The translations under genes and the position numbers were made by a program. Positions 23,345-36,255 of a stretch of DNA of 64,000 nt are shown here, one piece after another. This stretch comes from Utricularia gibba. Lineage: Eukaryota; Streptophyta; Magnoliopsida; Lamiales; Lentibulariaceae. The notes below the pieces were generated by a model. It was not told where the DNA came from. It searched no databases and saw only the letters and a list, made by a program, of their open reading frames with translations. Every line of letters begins with the position of its first letter. Within the stretch, counting starts at the first letter, position 1. The stretch covers positions 870,501 to 934,500 of the forward strand of contig NEEC01000014.1 in NCBI GenBank assembly GCA_002189035.1, written 5' to 3'.

Positions 23345-26300
23345 CTAATGCAGCACAATATCCTGGAACTTCTGCAACTTGTCTACATTACCATTGGATG
23401 GCAGGGGAGATGTACTGGGGCTGGTAGATGAGCCGCTTGGGGGCCATTCTCTTGTTGGTGATTCTGGGAGTAGGGTGAAGTGGAGACAGCTGAGCTTAGC
23501 CTGCCCAAGAAGTATGTAGAGTGCGGAAAATATTCGGCACATCGAGTCTTCCATCCTGGGAAAAAACAAGAGATGACACCGTGAATTGAGAAAAGTTTGA
23601 TCTATAGGGATGTTATCAATGCCATAATAACTAGTCCTAAGCTCATGGCAGGACTTAATGTGGAGCAGTTAAGAAAAAGCGAAGTCCTACTTGCGGCAGC
23701 TTCATGGTCAGCCAAAACGGTCTCTAGAAGCTGATGAACGGATATGCAGTCCTTGAGACTCCATTTTTTAGTGGGTCTGACTTCATCGGATCTGAAGCGG
23801 AAAGATCATCAAGAGAAGGCGGAAGACAATTTAATAGCCACAGGAAGCGTCTAAAGAAGCATACGCTGTAACCAGGTCATTAAGTGATTCTTCTATCAGG
23901 TTGAGTGCTTCTTTTTTATTGTTCGGCTCAATAACGAACATCATTTCAGCTGCAGAAGCCCTATGCCTCAACGAGTCTGTTGATTAACGAAACAAAACTA
24001 TGAAATCATGACAAACAAAAAATATGGAAAACCAAAAGTTTTTGGAGTAATTACCTTGATGCTTCTTAAGAAAAAGAGTGTTGACGTCTGCAAGAGATCT
24101 CCCATTAAATTGACTGAAAAGAAAATTGGAGATTAGAGTGCTACACAACTTGGGTGCTATCAGATCACTGGAGAATAAGTGAATATGATGTTAAACAAAA
24201 AAGCTTTCTAGATGAAAGAGTTGGCAGCGAAACACTGTCGTGAAGGAAAAGAAATTGTCTGAAGTGCGATGAGCTAGGGGATAGAAAGATACCTGAATGC
24301 AGGTCTCTCAGCCTCTAACACAGCCCAGATGAGTTTTTCGGCATCAGTTGAAGGTATGCCAAAGGATCCCACTTTATGGAAAAACCTTATCTACATGAAG
24401 TGAAATAAAAGTGAATATATTCGTATGTGAAAACCAGTGTAGAATAAGATGCAGTTCTACTTGTGACGAACTTTTTTCTAGAAACATGAGATATAAAACC
24501 AATTATACCAGGCATCGATGAGTATCTGGGCTATCTGCATCTAGTCGAACCATATTTTTGATAGCCTGCAGAAAATTTGAAACAGAATCTTACAATGGTT
24601 TATGTATTCACCAACAATAAAAAAAAACAAAAAAAACTTATCGAGAAAGCATTATTCAGCCACAAGCTCCATTAACAAACTCTTAGTTCACATATAACTT
24701 GCAACAAGATCCATTAGCATAAGTTTTTACACTATTTAAATAATTTTAGTAGATGCTGATGGAAGGGCCTAGCCCCATGTAAGAAATTCATCAAAAGAAA
24801 AATCAATGTGAAATAAACCTGCAAAGTTAATAGGATTTTCTGCTTCCTCATATTGACTTCAAACGATAGCAAATGGGTCTCTAAAGATTCAGCGGAGTGC
24901 TTCTGGAGTAGCTTCAGGTACTTTGTAGCTTCTCCAAGAGGATCTTCAACCTTTTGTAGTAAGCAATAACCACAACAATACAGAGTAAGCAAGATGACTG
25001 ATCCTATGAAAAGCATTACATACAAAATAATATCCAGAATACAACCAAAGATCAAAGAAAATTTTCCTAGTTACCTGCACCAACTTCTCTCCATGGGGAT
25101 CAGGATCAATTGGCTTCAAATGGCGCTTCCCAGATTTTGAAGATGCTGCATCATTTGAATCTCCTTTGACCACTTCCTACACATGTATGATACTTCTATG
25201 TAAGACTACGAGAAATCATTTTTAAAACCTTGTTGGAAAAAAAAAACTAACCTTCTTAGCACGTGCTTCAGCTTTCCTTTGTTTTTGCCTCAACTTCTTC
25301 CTCTGAGAAGGAGGCAGTTTTGATATTTCTTCTTCTTCTTCAACAGACGACTTGGATGGAGAATCATAGAGCTTCAGGTAGCATCTGGAAAACAGATAAG
25401 TAAACAAACCCAAAGAATCAGTCATCAGCATTAATCATGTTTAGCCAACTTGAGGAAGGATCGCACTGCACAATCTGCACCAAATAGTCTCATGTATAAA
25501 GTAAACAATCCTACGGTAAAAATTATGAGAATATCCTCAATAAAATAAAAAATAAGAAACCATGCCTTATGCAACCAGCAGCCGCTTTTTGGAAATAAGA
25601 AAATGAGTGAAGGCGATCCTGAAATTTCAGCATTTCGACATAGGTGCGCAGGGTCATTTTTCTTAAGCAGTAGGAGTGGAAGTCAAATTGATCTTCAGTA
25701 ATGTCTGCAAAATGCTTTTCAACAGCCAAAAACTTCTTCAAAGCCTGCCCAAGATCCCCCAGGCGAAGATAACCTTCACCAGAAGCCAACTCATACCTTG
25801 AATCCAAAACAGTGAAAGTTTGACATAAAGATAGAGCCTAAATTCATCGAGATATAAACGAAACACAGGGAAACCAAAAAAAAGTAATATCATATACCAC
25901 ATGCACTGCATATCGTGAAGATTATTGTGCTGTTCCCCATCTTTCGTGAATAACAGAGCTGTCTTTTCCGCTAAGTCAACCTTCATGAAAACAATGAATA
26001 TTGATATGAAGTTAAAATCCTTGTAGGAATCCACGTGAAAGATCAATCATAAACGCTTGTGCAAAGAAGAAACAAGCGCCATCATACCTGATTTGCTTGC
26101 AGCATGCGCTTGACACACTTACTGTTCACATAGCGATCTGCAAGATCCATCTTCCTGGCTTCATCAGCCAACGCAGCAGCAGCAACGGGATCACCAGCGT
26201 GTTTCAGTATCCTGCTCTGCAATGTGTCAGAAGTATGTTAACACATATAAGTCAATGTGCCTTATCAGTTGGGTAAATGAGAAGCAACAGGAAGGTCACA

Positions 26301-29300
26301 TCCTCAAGCCCAGCAAACACTAAAAAACATCTGTCGCTCTCAGGTTCACTAAATTAGCCAATGAGAAGGTCAGAAGACTCGGAAACAAAAATCAATTGTT
26401 CACAGAATAGAACATCTAAAGTACCTTTACTGAGTACAAATCTATGACAGTTGGGGTGTGCTCAATGGCTTCATCAATTTTCCCCAGAGCAACATCATAC
26501 CGACCACATCTGTCATAATGCTGCGGAGGCACAAAAACCTCAGTATCTAAGAGATAGAACTACTCACACAAAGGACATCAGAAGCCACAAATAAAATAAG
26601 GAAAAAAGACCTGCGCCAGGAAGAACAGAGTCCACATAAGCGTTGGGGGTGACTCTCTGCCGATCCTGTTTGGCAGCCAAATAACGTCGTTATATCACAT
26701 TGAATCAAAATATGTGAAGAAAAAATGCAACCATAGATGGAAATAGGTGGATTCAACCAAACCCAACCTTAATCCAAAAATTTGGCATTTAAGATCCCAC
26801 ATAATTTCCATAAATAATCATGTAGATGCACCAGTAAATGTAAAAAATGACAGAGGTTCCTAAAACCAAGTATCTGAATACACCTTAATAAACGAAAAAT
26901 TTCAGTGAAACAATATCTTCAACAATCATAAGACTACTGAAAAGTGTGCATTCATTGAAAGCTGTTTTGCAGGTGCCATGCACTAGAGAGAATAAATCAA
27001 ACAGTCAATGCACAGGAAATTCTCAAAAGAAATATCATACCCTCCAGGAAAACCACCAGTTCTTTTAAGAGAGCTCTCCAGGTCAAGAACCAACTGCTCA
27101 AGAATATCTCCCTACAGAAGAATTGAACAAAACATCTTTAACGTAAGTTATGAAATGAAATCTGATTTAAATCACTGACACAGTTATGGTCTATCAAAGA
27201 ATCCACCAACCTTTCCATCATGATCGTATAGAGGAGAAAGATCTGAAAAAAGCGAAGGAACACCCTATAAAAAAAGTCATAAGCCATACAGCATGATTTT
27301 GGTCGATCAATCTTCAATAAGACAGTCGTAAAGAGAACCTTGGCCAGAAAAGGTCGAATATAAACATCAGCAGCCATGCGGAATTTTTCACCACATAAAA
27401 AATCAAGTGGTATCCTCTGTTAAAACAATCAAATTATGAGTAAAGAGTTCAAAAAGCAGATCATGCTAACAAGAAAAAGCAACGATAGCAAAGCGAAGAA
27501 ACATTCACTACCTTGACTGCAGATGACCTATTGTACTGCTGCCTTAGTGATGCATACAGGGCCTCCAATTTATCCAGCTGATCAGGGAATACTGATTGTT
27601 GGAATTGTATAGGCCCTTGCACCTTTGGAGACCTTCATAGTACCTAATACCCACCAAAAACTCATGAGAAATTTTTTATGTAGATCAGTGCGAATGACAG
27701 TGTTTCCATAACTGAATGGAATACTGTGTCACACCTATAATTGTCTGGATTCATGTATAGCAGTTTCTTGTATAATTCTTCTCCTTCATCAAAGTGCCCG
27801 AGCTTTTCCAACAGAGAAACTTCCTGCTCTTTGTAAGATAGCTTATCCACCTGCAGAAGATAAAGCACGAGTTGATGCATCAAAGTTACTGTGTTTATGT
27901 TAGTGCAGAAAACGCCAAAAAAGTACTCACAATTTTTGATTCTTTCCTCCGTAACTCCTGAAGAGCCCTCTCTATCAAACCACACCCTTCTAGTAATGAA
28001 ACCTGAATATAAATACTGACTCACAAGATGAATGGAATAGTATATGGAAAGACCGTTCAAAAATATAAAATACTTTCTTGGGGAAAAAAAAGCAAAATTT
28101 AGAAACATTTCTTGCCAAAAAGAAATCTCAAGGTTGAATTTAAGACGAGTATCCTTGCTAAAGTGAGCCTTACTGGAAACTTCAGTGATATAACAAAAAG
28201 AACCATATTTTATGTAAGGATTACATCATGCAAAGGAAATAAAAAACGGAATGGCAAGTATATTCAATAAAAATAGCAGCAGAACTTGTTGGAATCAGGT
28301 GATTCAAGGCCTATCATCAATAGCATCTGCTGAGACAAATACCTTGTATAAAAGCATCTCTCCATGCTCGCAAGATTCATTCTCCGGAGGGTAATCATCC
28401 TCAAGTGTACCCTCATACGCCTCAAGGATGTCAACTGCCTTTGATACACTGCCATGTAAAAAAAAAAAAGCAAATGTGACATACGGAATGCATATTCCCA
28501 AGAGATCAGCCTCAGATACCATTTCGATGTCCATGCAGCTGGAATACAAGAATTCAGAAAGATGGACATAGACACAAATGTCAGCTACGTTCAGAATGGG
28601 GCATCTTTCAGAAAAATTTATAGTCTAGTCTTAAGCATCTTATTGTACCCCAAAAAGAACTGCAAGGCCCATATACAAGCAATATATATGGGCAGTTCGA
28701 CTTAGTATCTCAAATAACCCGTTAGAATATTTATTTTAAAAAATCAGCAACCTACAGACAATACAAAAGGATACATACAAAAGAGTACATGGAACTAAAT
28801 TTCGTACTTTGAATTCAAGTGCTGAGCAACAGCAAATCCAATCCAATTCATGCGATGATTTGGTTTTAGGGTAAGCAATTGCTGTCTTGTCTCAACAAAA
28901 TCCTCCAAGTCACGCATTTGTGCCTGTAAAATTTCATGGGAACAACATATCAGCTGCACACTGCACAAGAAAAAGCTTGCACATAATAGTATTAAATAAT
29001 AAAAAGCGGTATTTTGGAAACACTGGTAACATGCTTTCTAAATACCAGGAAATTTTGAAAAGTATGATAGTTATGACATACTTTTATTCATCATTTGGTG
29101 AAAAAAACATCATATTTATCGAGAAAAGTACACAACATTTACAGTTTTGGTGAATAATAATGATCTTGCACAGTAGAAGGAAATTTCATGTAGCTAATTA
29201 GGAATAACATTGAAGCAGGCTATGGTAATGTAAAACAAATCCATGGGGTCTAAACAGAAAAACTAACACAGAGGAGACACTTCACGTTCTCTATCCTCTG

Positions 29301-30318
29301 GAATAAGAAAGGAAAAGTGTCTCATAATGGGCATGTAAACTATCGCGTACCTGTAAAAGAGACAGGTCGCGCAAAATTTCAATATTATCAGGATCAATTC
29401 TCAGAGCGTTCCTGTAGCATTTAATCGCCTCCCTGTATTCTCTGTCTGAACGATATAGAAGACCATAAACATGCCAGCAGACATGGCTCTTAAGATCATT
29501 CTGCGGAAAAGATACATTCCAAAACAAGAATGGTCACCGAGTAAACTCACTTACAAGTTATTGCACAGCAAAAAATGTGAACTAACCTTTAATCCCTGTT
29601 TAACAAGCTCATATGCTTCTGACTTGCGGTTCATGCAATTCAAAATCAACCCCTTCATTGACAGAGTTTCTGAAGAACAACAAACAGGCACCCTTCAGCC
29701 ATGCTCACCGAAAAATCGAAACAGAAGAACAGGATACCAAATGATGAGAGTGACATTTTTATAGAAACAACACTGAATAGGGTTCGTGTTCTCCACCTCG
29801 TCCATAACGGAGGAAGTACAAATAACTGGCAAACCATGTTCTTGATAAGATAATTGTATAAAAACTTCCCTACTGAATCAAGATATTCTACAAGTGTAAT
29901 ATTTCTGCATTTATGGACGGAATTCAAATGCTGCTATGAACAATACGTTCTCGTTTCCCAAGTTCCTATAAAGAATTAAGTAGTAGCAACATCAAATCGC
30001 GCGCATACCTCCATGATCAGGGAATTTCTTCAAAATTGAATCAGCAGCCTTTAAGCCCTTTTTGTACTGCTTCGTCTCATACGATTTCTGCAGGTAAAGT
30101 TGTTTCTTGGATAAAAAGCCCCGCCTCGGAAGATTGACGATAAAAATAACGACCAACAATACACAGCAAAAAACAACAGATAATTGCGACCCACCCTCAA
30201 AATCCAACCAACCACAGCAAAATAGCAAGAGTTTGAAAACGGGATTTCCAGCAAAAAAACTTACAACGATGAGCTTGAAGAGGTTGGACTCTTTGGGAGG
30301 AAGTGACGCGCCGCCCAT
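23345..30318 (-). CDS. NAA15: N-terminal acetyltransferase A auxiliary subunit NAA15 (two apparent 1-base losses)
   Basis: Ribosome-anchored TPR scaffold of NatA that holds the catalytic NAA10 and acetylates nascent N-termini. I trace 26 exons from ATG 30318 ([17 protein letters not shown]) to the stop at 23345-23347, about 903 residues against 897 in Arabidopsis. Conserved blocks: [146 protein letters not shown], a Lys/Glu-rich stretch, [27 protein letters not shown]. Two frames break. In exon 9 (27643-27512) one C is missing at the run 27585-27587. In the last exon one C is missing at 23439-23443. Adding a base at each restores phase and the family C-terminus. Intron 17 uses a GC donor (AAG|GCATGG at 25566/25565). 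GGCCCA motifs at 30722-30860 are probably its promoter. Confidence 0.95.
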
Positions 30319-31422
30319 TGCAAGGAGTGGCGAGTAGCGGCGCAATCCCGGAGGAGTGTTTCCAAGAGGCTAGACAAAGAGAGAGAGCGAGAGCAGATTT
30401 GGTTGTAGGCAGCGGTGACGTTGGCTTTTATCTGCAGCAACCCTACGGCAATGCAGCTCTCTCTGAAACAGGGGCAACTTCACAAAACAATCCTCACTCT
30501 ACCGTCAAAATTTTTTTTTAAATAAAAAAAAATCTCCTACAAGCAATATTAATTCATTTAAATAAATTTCATTTATTTATACAATCTAATTTCCATATCA
30601 TTATTTTAAATATTTTTATTTTTATTTTCCAACAAAAAAAATTTAAAAAAATACATTATGCAGTACTCAATCCCACTCATTCAATTACATTTCATAATTG
30701 ATTCCAAAGCTATGATAGTCCGGGCCCACATTTAATATTTTAGTAACTACGCATCATGGGCCATTGAGCCATGTGGAAGAATTGGGCACATGGGCCTCTT
30801 TACGGGTTTAACCCAGAAAAAGAATGGGCCTGTTTAGGGCCACATTGGACTGGAATTGGGCTCGAGACCAGTTCGTCAATCGAAATGGTGTGTTTCATCT
30901 CCAATAAATTACACGATTAGAATTTGATATTGAGAACCAATTTTGTTATGATAGAAAATAATGAAATTAATTTTTTAGTGTCTAATTATAATATTTGGAT
31001 AAATATATAAATAATCAAACAGAATTTATTCCATTATAACTGAGTCCCATTCCTAAGTTGTGTACTCCACGAACAACTTTGTGCAGGAAGATTCTTATCC
31101 TGTCTCATTTACAAATCTGATCACCCCACCCCAACAGTGATGTTCCTTTGTTCTTGCGGTAGTGGGCAGCCGAAAGAGGCAACCCGTGAGAGAAAACTAC
31201 AAACGGGTATGATAAAATATCAATTATTGCAATCTTGTGTTTCCGGCACACAGCCTCTGGTTTTGGTCAGATGGGTCTATAAAGGTTAGTGCTTTCGCGT
31301 CGAGACCATTCTGTAAGAGCACTCACATTACTGGGTGGCAAGCTTTCGCCTGTTTTTGTGCTTTGGCATTGAGACCATGAAGGCTTGTCTGAATCTTTGC
31401 TGAGAAAAAAGAGAAGGTGAAT
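30319..31422. other. Divergent promoter region NAA15 / thionin-like gene
   Basis: The NAA15 leader lies next to 30318. An AT-rich stretch follows at 30510-30700, then a dense group of GGCCCA/TGGGCC/GGGCCT motifs between 30722 and 30860. No coding sequence is seen. Confidence 0.5.
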
Positions 31423-31871
31423 ATGAGAAAGATGAGAGCACTTTTGGTTGCAATATCGCTTGTTGGTATCATTCTTTCAGAGGAATCCTCAGCGACCTCA
31501 TTCAGAGACTGCTATACAAACTGTTTCATCTTCTGCATCATCAAGCCTTCGCAGAACCTCTGTACCTGTTCCACCAGTTGCCTCAAAGAATGCATCTTCC
31601 CAGATGTGCCGATCGTTGATGAACTCAATGATACCTACAACCTGGGATTCTGTAAACTTGGATGTGCCTTAGCAAGGTGCTCTGGTTTTAGCTCCTTGGA
31701 GAAGCCAAGTAAGCATCAACTGGCTCTTACAGATACAGTATCTTCATGCTGCAGCACATGTTTCAATAGTTTTGCCGCTGGTTTTTCTTGCGTTTTGTAG
31801 ACGGAGAGGCTGTCGATGCCTGCGTGGAAATGTGCTCGGATAACTGCGACAAGAGCTTCTATTCGCCTTGA
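31423..31871 (+). CDS. Thionin-like Cys-rich secreted protein
   Basis: Small secreted plant protein resembling thionin-like protein 2. Two exons: 31423-31708 and 31801-31871, joined at a split Asn codon (GTAAGC...TTTGTAG), giving 118 residues. The N-terminal signal (ALLVAISLVGIILS) is followed by a mature part with 13 cysteines in paired spacings (FRDCYTNCFIFC, CTCSTSCLKEC, FCKLGCALARC) and, in exon 2, CVEMCSDNC. The acidic C-terminal domain fits thionin proproteins. Whether it is antimicrobial cannot be told from sequence. The ATG at 31423 is used; a GTG six bases upstream is not a plausible start. If the intron is retained, the frame stays open and ends on the TAG of the acceptor (31798-31800). 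Confidence 0.82.
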
Positions 31872-32674
31872 AGAATCATTGAGCAGCAGATGATGTTGAT
31901 CACTTCACTGCGTTTGAGCTATGTACTTCTCTGTGAAGTGTGAACTTCCGTTTCATCCAACTACGAAGCATAATACGCCAATTACCCTGCGCCTTAGCAG
32001 TGATAAAGCAGGAGTTGGTGAAATCCCCAGGGAGAATCAAAATGCTCTGAAGGAGCTTGCAGTTAAGCACAGGTTATACTCTACAAATGCACACAGTTTC
32101 CAACAACAGACTTCTTCCATTTCTCATGAATCTTCTCCAAGGCAGTAGAGAATCAAAATCAGAATCCCTCGTCTTCATCTGGCCTATACCAATCTCTCTT
32201 CAACAAATCCCTCAATTTCTCATCGCCAAATTCAAAAATTCCAGCATATTCAGAATTCTACGAACGCACTCCCATCTCACCTCGTCTGTCCCCTTCTCAC
32301 AGACATTCCGCGATCGGAGCGCCGATAAGAGAATGCGTACAGAAAGTGTGCCGGCGGTTGAAACCGCCAATGTTGATCGGTAAAGCTCAACCAATAAACT
32401 CTAGTAGCAAGACGCCCTTTCTGGGCCTGATGATACTGGGCCATCAAGACAAAACAATTGGGCCTTGTCCGAAATTAAATATAAAATATTACAACTAAAT
32501 AATCGGTCCCCATATTAAAAAAAAATATCACTGTTCCACACGTCATCACTAGTCTGAGGGCATAGTAGAGAAATAAATGTAGGTCTAGATAACGCATGCC
32601 ATCCAAACAGGAGTCAGATGAAGAGCTGATATGCACATGGGAAAAGGAATCATAAATGCTCAACAGCAACATGC
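31872..32674. other. Gap with three TGGGCC motifs and unassigned short frames
   Basis: TGGGCC occurs at 32422-32427, 32437-32442 and 32459-32464, the spacing of a housekeeping core promoter. No complete gene is recognised on either side. The minus strand just downstream (32394-32212) and the plus strand (31921-32148, 32057-32383) carry only short frames with no family signature. Part may be the 3' UTR of the thionin-like gene. Confidence 0.4.
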
Positions 32675-33262
32675 CTACAGCTTAAGAGGACCAAGACTTC
32701 TCATTGAACCATGAAGGCTATTATTTTTACCTGGTTTCCTCATTGAACTGCCAAGACTCCTTGATGGATAATTCTGATAAAATTCTAGATACATATCCAT
32801 AAAGAACTTGTCAACAATTTGTTGATATGCAGGGCAAGTAAGCTTGGAGTAGTAGCCCAAAGCCTCCTCAATGTCCAACACATGATCCATGTCATTCACA
32901 TCCATCATATCCAACTCCTTCATCTTCCTTGCCAAACCATCGGCACCCCGGTTGCGCTGCTTTGCCTCAAGCTCATCGTTGAATTTGGAACAACTTCTTG
33001 AGCTACTAATGTGATCTTGTTTCATGTCTACTGGTTCAGCATCACATTTTTCGGAGAAACTTGTGTTGAAGCCATCCATCTTCTGAGTCGTGTTTCTGCC
33101 AACTTGATGTGGGAGAGGAGACTTGGGAAGTTTGCTGCAACCAATGACAGCTAACGATGTAAGACTTCTAACAGCTCTGTTGAACATGCTCTTCGTCTTT
33201 GAGATTGTTTCTTTGATTCCCTTATCTGATCTCGCACTTTTTTTGTTGCTCTTGCTACTCAT
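32675..33262 (-). CDS. Conserved plant protein of unknown function (Ser/Lys-rich N-terminus, C-terminal YYSKLTCPAY motif)
   Basis: Single exon of 195 residues. The first 60 residues are basic and Ser-rich (SSKSNKKSARSDKG). The middle is poorly ordered. The C-terminal half holds what looks like a conserved module: MDVNDMDHVLDIEEALGYYS, KLTCPAYQQIVDKFF, MDMYLEFY, and ends in SMRSLGPLKL. From memory this recalls the C-terminal block of small OFP17-like or unnamed angiosperm proteins, but I cannot fix a family name and assign no function. An AG-rich splice-acceptor-like site sits just upstream of the ATG, so an untranslated 5' exon farther right (34350-34700) is possible. Confidence 0.75.
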   Translation of the reverse strand: MSSKSNKKSARSDKGIKETISKTKSMFNRAVRSLTSLAVIGCSKLPKSPLPHQVGRNTTQKMDGFNTSFSEKCDAEPVDMKQDHISSSRSCSKFNDELEAKQRNRGADGLARKMKELDMMDVNDMDHVLDIEEALGYYSKLTCPAYQQIVDKFFMDMYLEFYQNYPSRSLGSSMRKPGKNNSLHGSMRSLGPLKL

Positions 33263-34786
33263 CTTCTTCTCTCTCTGCAGCTGTTTGAAGCCACAACCAC
33301 CAACAAAAAACCTCAGTTCACGGTACGTTCAATGCCGAGGAAGAATTCTTGTTCTTGGGTACCCTGAAACAACAACAGAATGAAATTGGGGAGTTGCGGT
33401 TTCTCTACTCATATAGAAATGAAGATGGTCCTTTATTTAATATTCACCACCAACTCAAGTATTAAGTAGACTGGAACTGTAAATTGGGAGGGATATAAAT
33501 GCAAAGTAGTATGAAAAAAAAAAAACTGTACTGTTTCCTTTCATCAAGGAAAAGCTTAAAATATTATTGAGTCAACTGATAAAAGCACTTCAAAAAAAGA
33601 TGGCTATACAGATGGTACACTTAACCCTTTCGACAGGGGATTCATCGTTATATTTCCCTTGCTTTATCCAAGGTCTCACATTTCACACACAACCTATCGA
33701 CTACCTTAAGGATTAGATTTAGAATCTTACCAGTTAAATTGAGCGGGTTCAAGGTGGAGGGTCGGGAGCACACCAGCGGTGTCACTCTCGGTCAGAGTGG
33801 GCTACATAATGAGGAAGACACAGGATGGTGCGCAGAATCAACCCCGTGTACTTGCATAACTATATGAACGATAAAATATCACATTAAATAAGAGTATGTA
33901 GCGTAGGGAAGAGGGATCTTTGGACCCCCACAAAGTTAGGCACCTCAGCCTCATGTTGGTTGAAAGGTGAGAGATATGGGACCAGACCCTATCCCAAATC
34001 TGCTCTGTCCAGTCACCTTCATACAGTTAAACCCGCCAACCCTATCCTAGCTACACATACAAGGTGTTTATTGTTTTTTTTCATTAAAATTTCGATTTTT
34101 TTAAGGAGCCTTATACAAAGATTCCATTGGTTAAAGTGTAGAAACCGATAGCAAACTAATGCTTGAGAAAGTGTAAAGTGGAGCTCCTTACAAGCCTCTT
34201 AATAGAGCATTTAGTACCAATTGAATCTGTTGATCCAACAACCTTACATTTTACCGAGTCAATATTGGTGCACCAGACACAACACGTAACGCCTTCCCTG
34301 TCCCTGCAACAAAAAGCCCAAAAGCTCGTCATTTAACAAAAGAAAGCGCTACGCATTACCTAAAAAACACAAATTTTCAAGAACAAGCAAGCGCCAACCG
34401 TTTGACATTCGCGCATTGAAATTCCCTCTCTTTCTGCTGATCGATGGAGAAATTTCACGAAATCTATTTGGATGGAGCAGGAGAAACGCAAGGAAATTCG
34501 CTTCGTCGTTCTCCATTGACTCCACTTCAACCTCCTCAGTTCTCCCGCGAGGAAGTCTGTTTGTACTTGTGTTAGTAAAGGATCGTGAGCCCAATTTCAT
34601 GGGAGGCCCAATAAGGATCTTGTCTGTAGTTGTTTTTATACTAAAAATAAGCCCTGCAGTGTTTCTCGGCCCAATTTAACGGGCCCATTCGTTATCGATA
34701 CGAAACCCTAACTTCTGATATTCATTCTTCCACTCGTATTTAGGTGCAGACGCAGCCGCGTAGACTCTCCGAGCTAACTTTCCAGG
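33263..34786. other. Gap upstream of RPL37
   Basis: No coding gene is supported. 33600-34050 is of mixed composition with no recognised element. A minus-strand frame at 34600-34349 (83 codons) ends next to a GTAATG donor-like site. It could be an untranslated or N-terminal exon sharing the RPL37 promoter, but this is a guess. Confidence 0.4.
34605..34711 (+). promoter_or_regulatory. RPL37 promoter: three site II motifs plus telo-box
   Basis: GGCCCA occurs at 34605-34610, 34669-34674 and 34682-34687, followed by AAACCCTAA (telo-box) at 34703-34711, 76 bases before the ATG. The pairing of site II and telo-box is the known signature of plant ribosomal-protein and translation-factor promoters. 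Confidence 0.8.
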
Positions 34787-35785
<999 letters not shown>

Positions 35786-36255
35786 ACCCCTGCTGCGAAT
35801 GGCTATTTTCCAAATCCCAGACTGCTTTCAGAATTTTTTTGTTCTGCGTTATGATCCATGACAGTGGCATTACCGAGACCTTTTGCTATCCATTTTGGTT
35901 CACAACGACTGTTTTTTGTTCTGTTCCCCAGCGCAATCACTAGAATCAGTTGTTTTTCACTGCATGCCTGTTGCAAAACGTAGCCATAAAACCCTGTTAG
36001 CTCGCCGTGTCACTCAAAATTCCTGTTATCGCTAACAGAACAAGCTCTAGTGACTGGGGTAATTGGGTAGAGTTAATCCGTGCTGTGTGCGAGAAGTCTC
36101 TAGAGGAAATCTGTCTTCAAGGGTCTGGTTTACAGTGTTTCATCGAAAGTGTGGGTATTTGTTGATGACTAAATTTGCATTCATGGGGATTTGATAAGTG
36201 AGTGATCGACGGCGATAAACCTCGGCGGCGAAGCGTAACCCTAAAACCCTGAAGA

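Noticed and set aside
33600-34050. Possible structured RNA or transposon piece
   Set aside because: No terminal repeats, duplications or known RNA motif could be shown.
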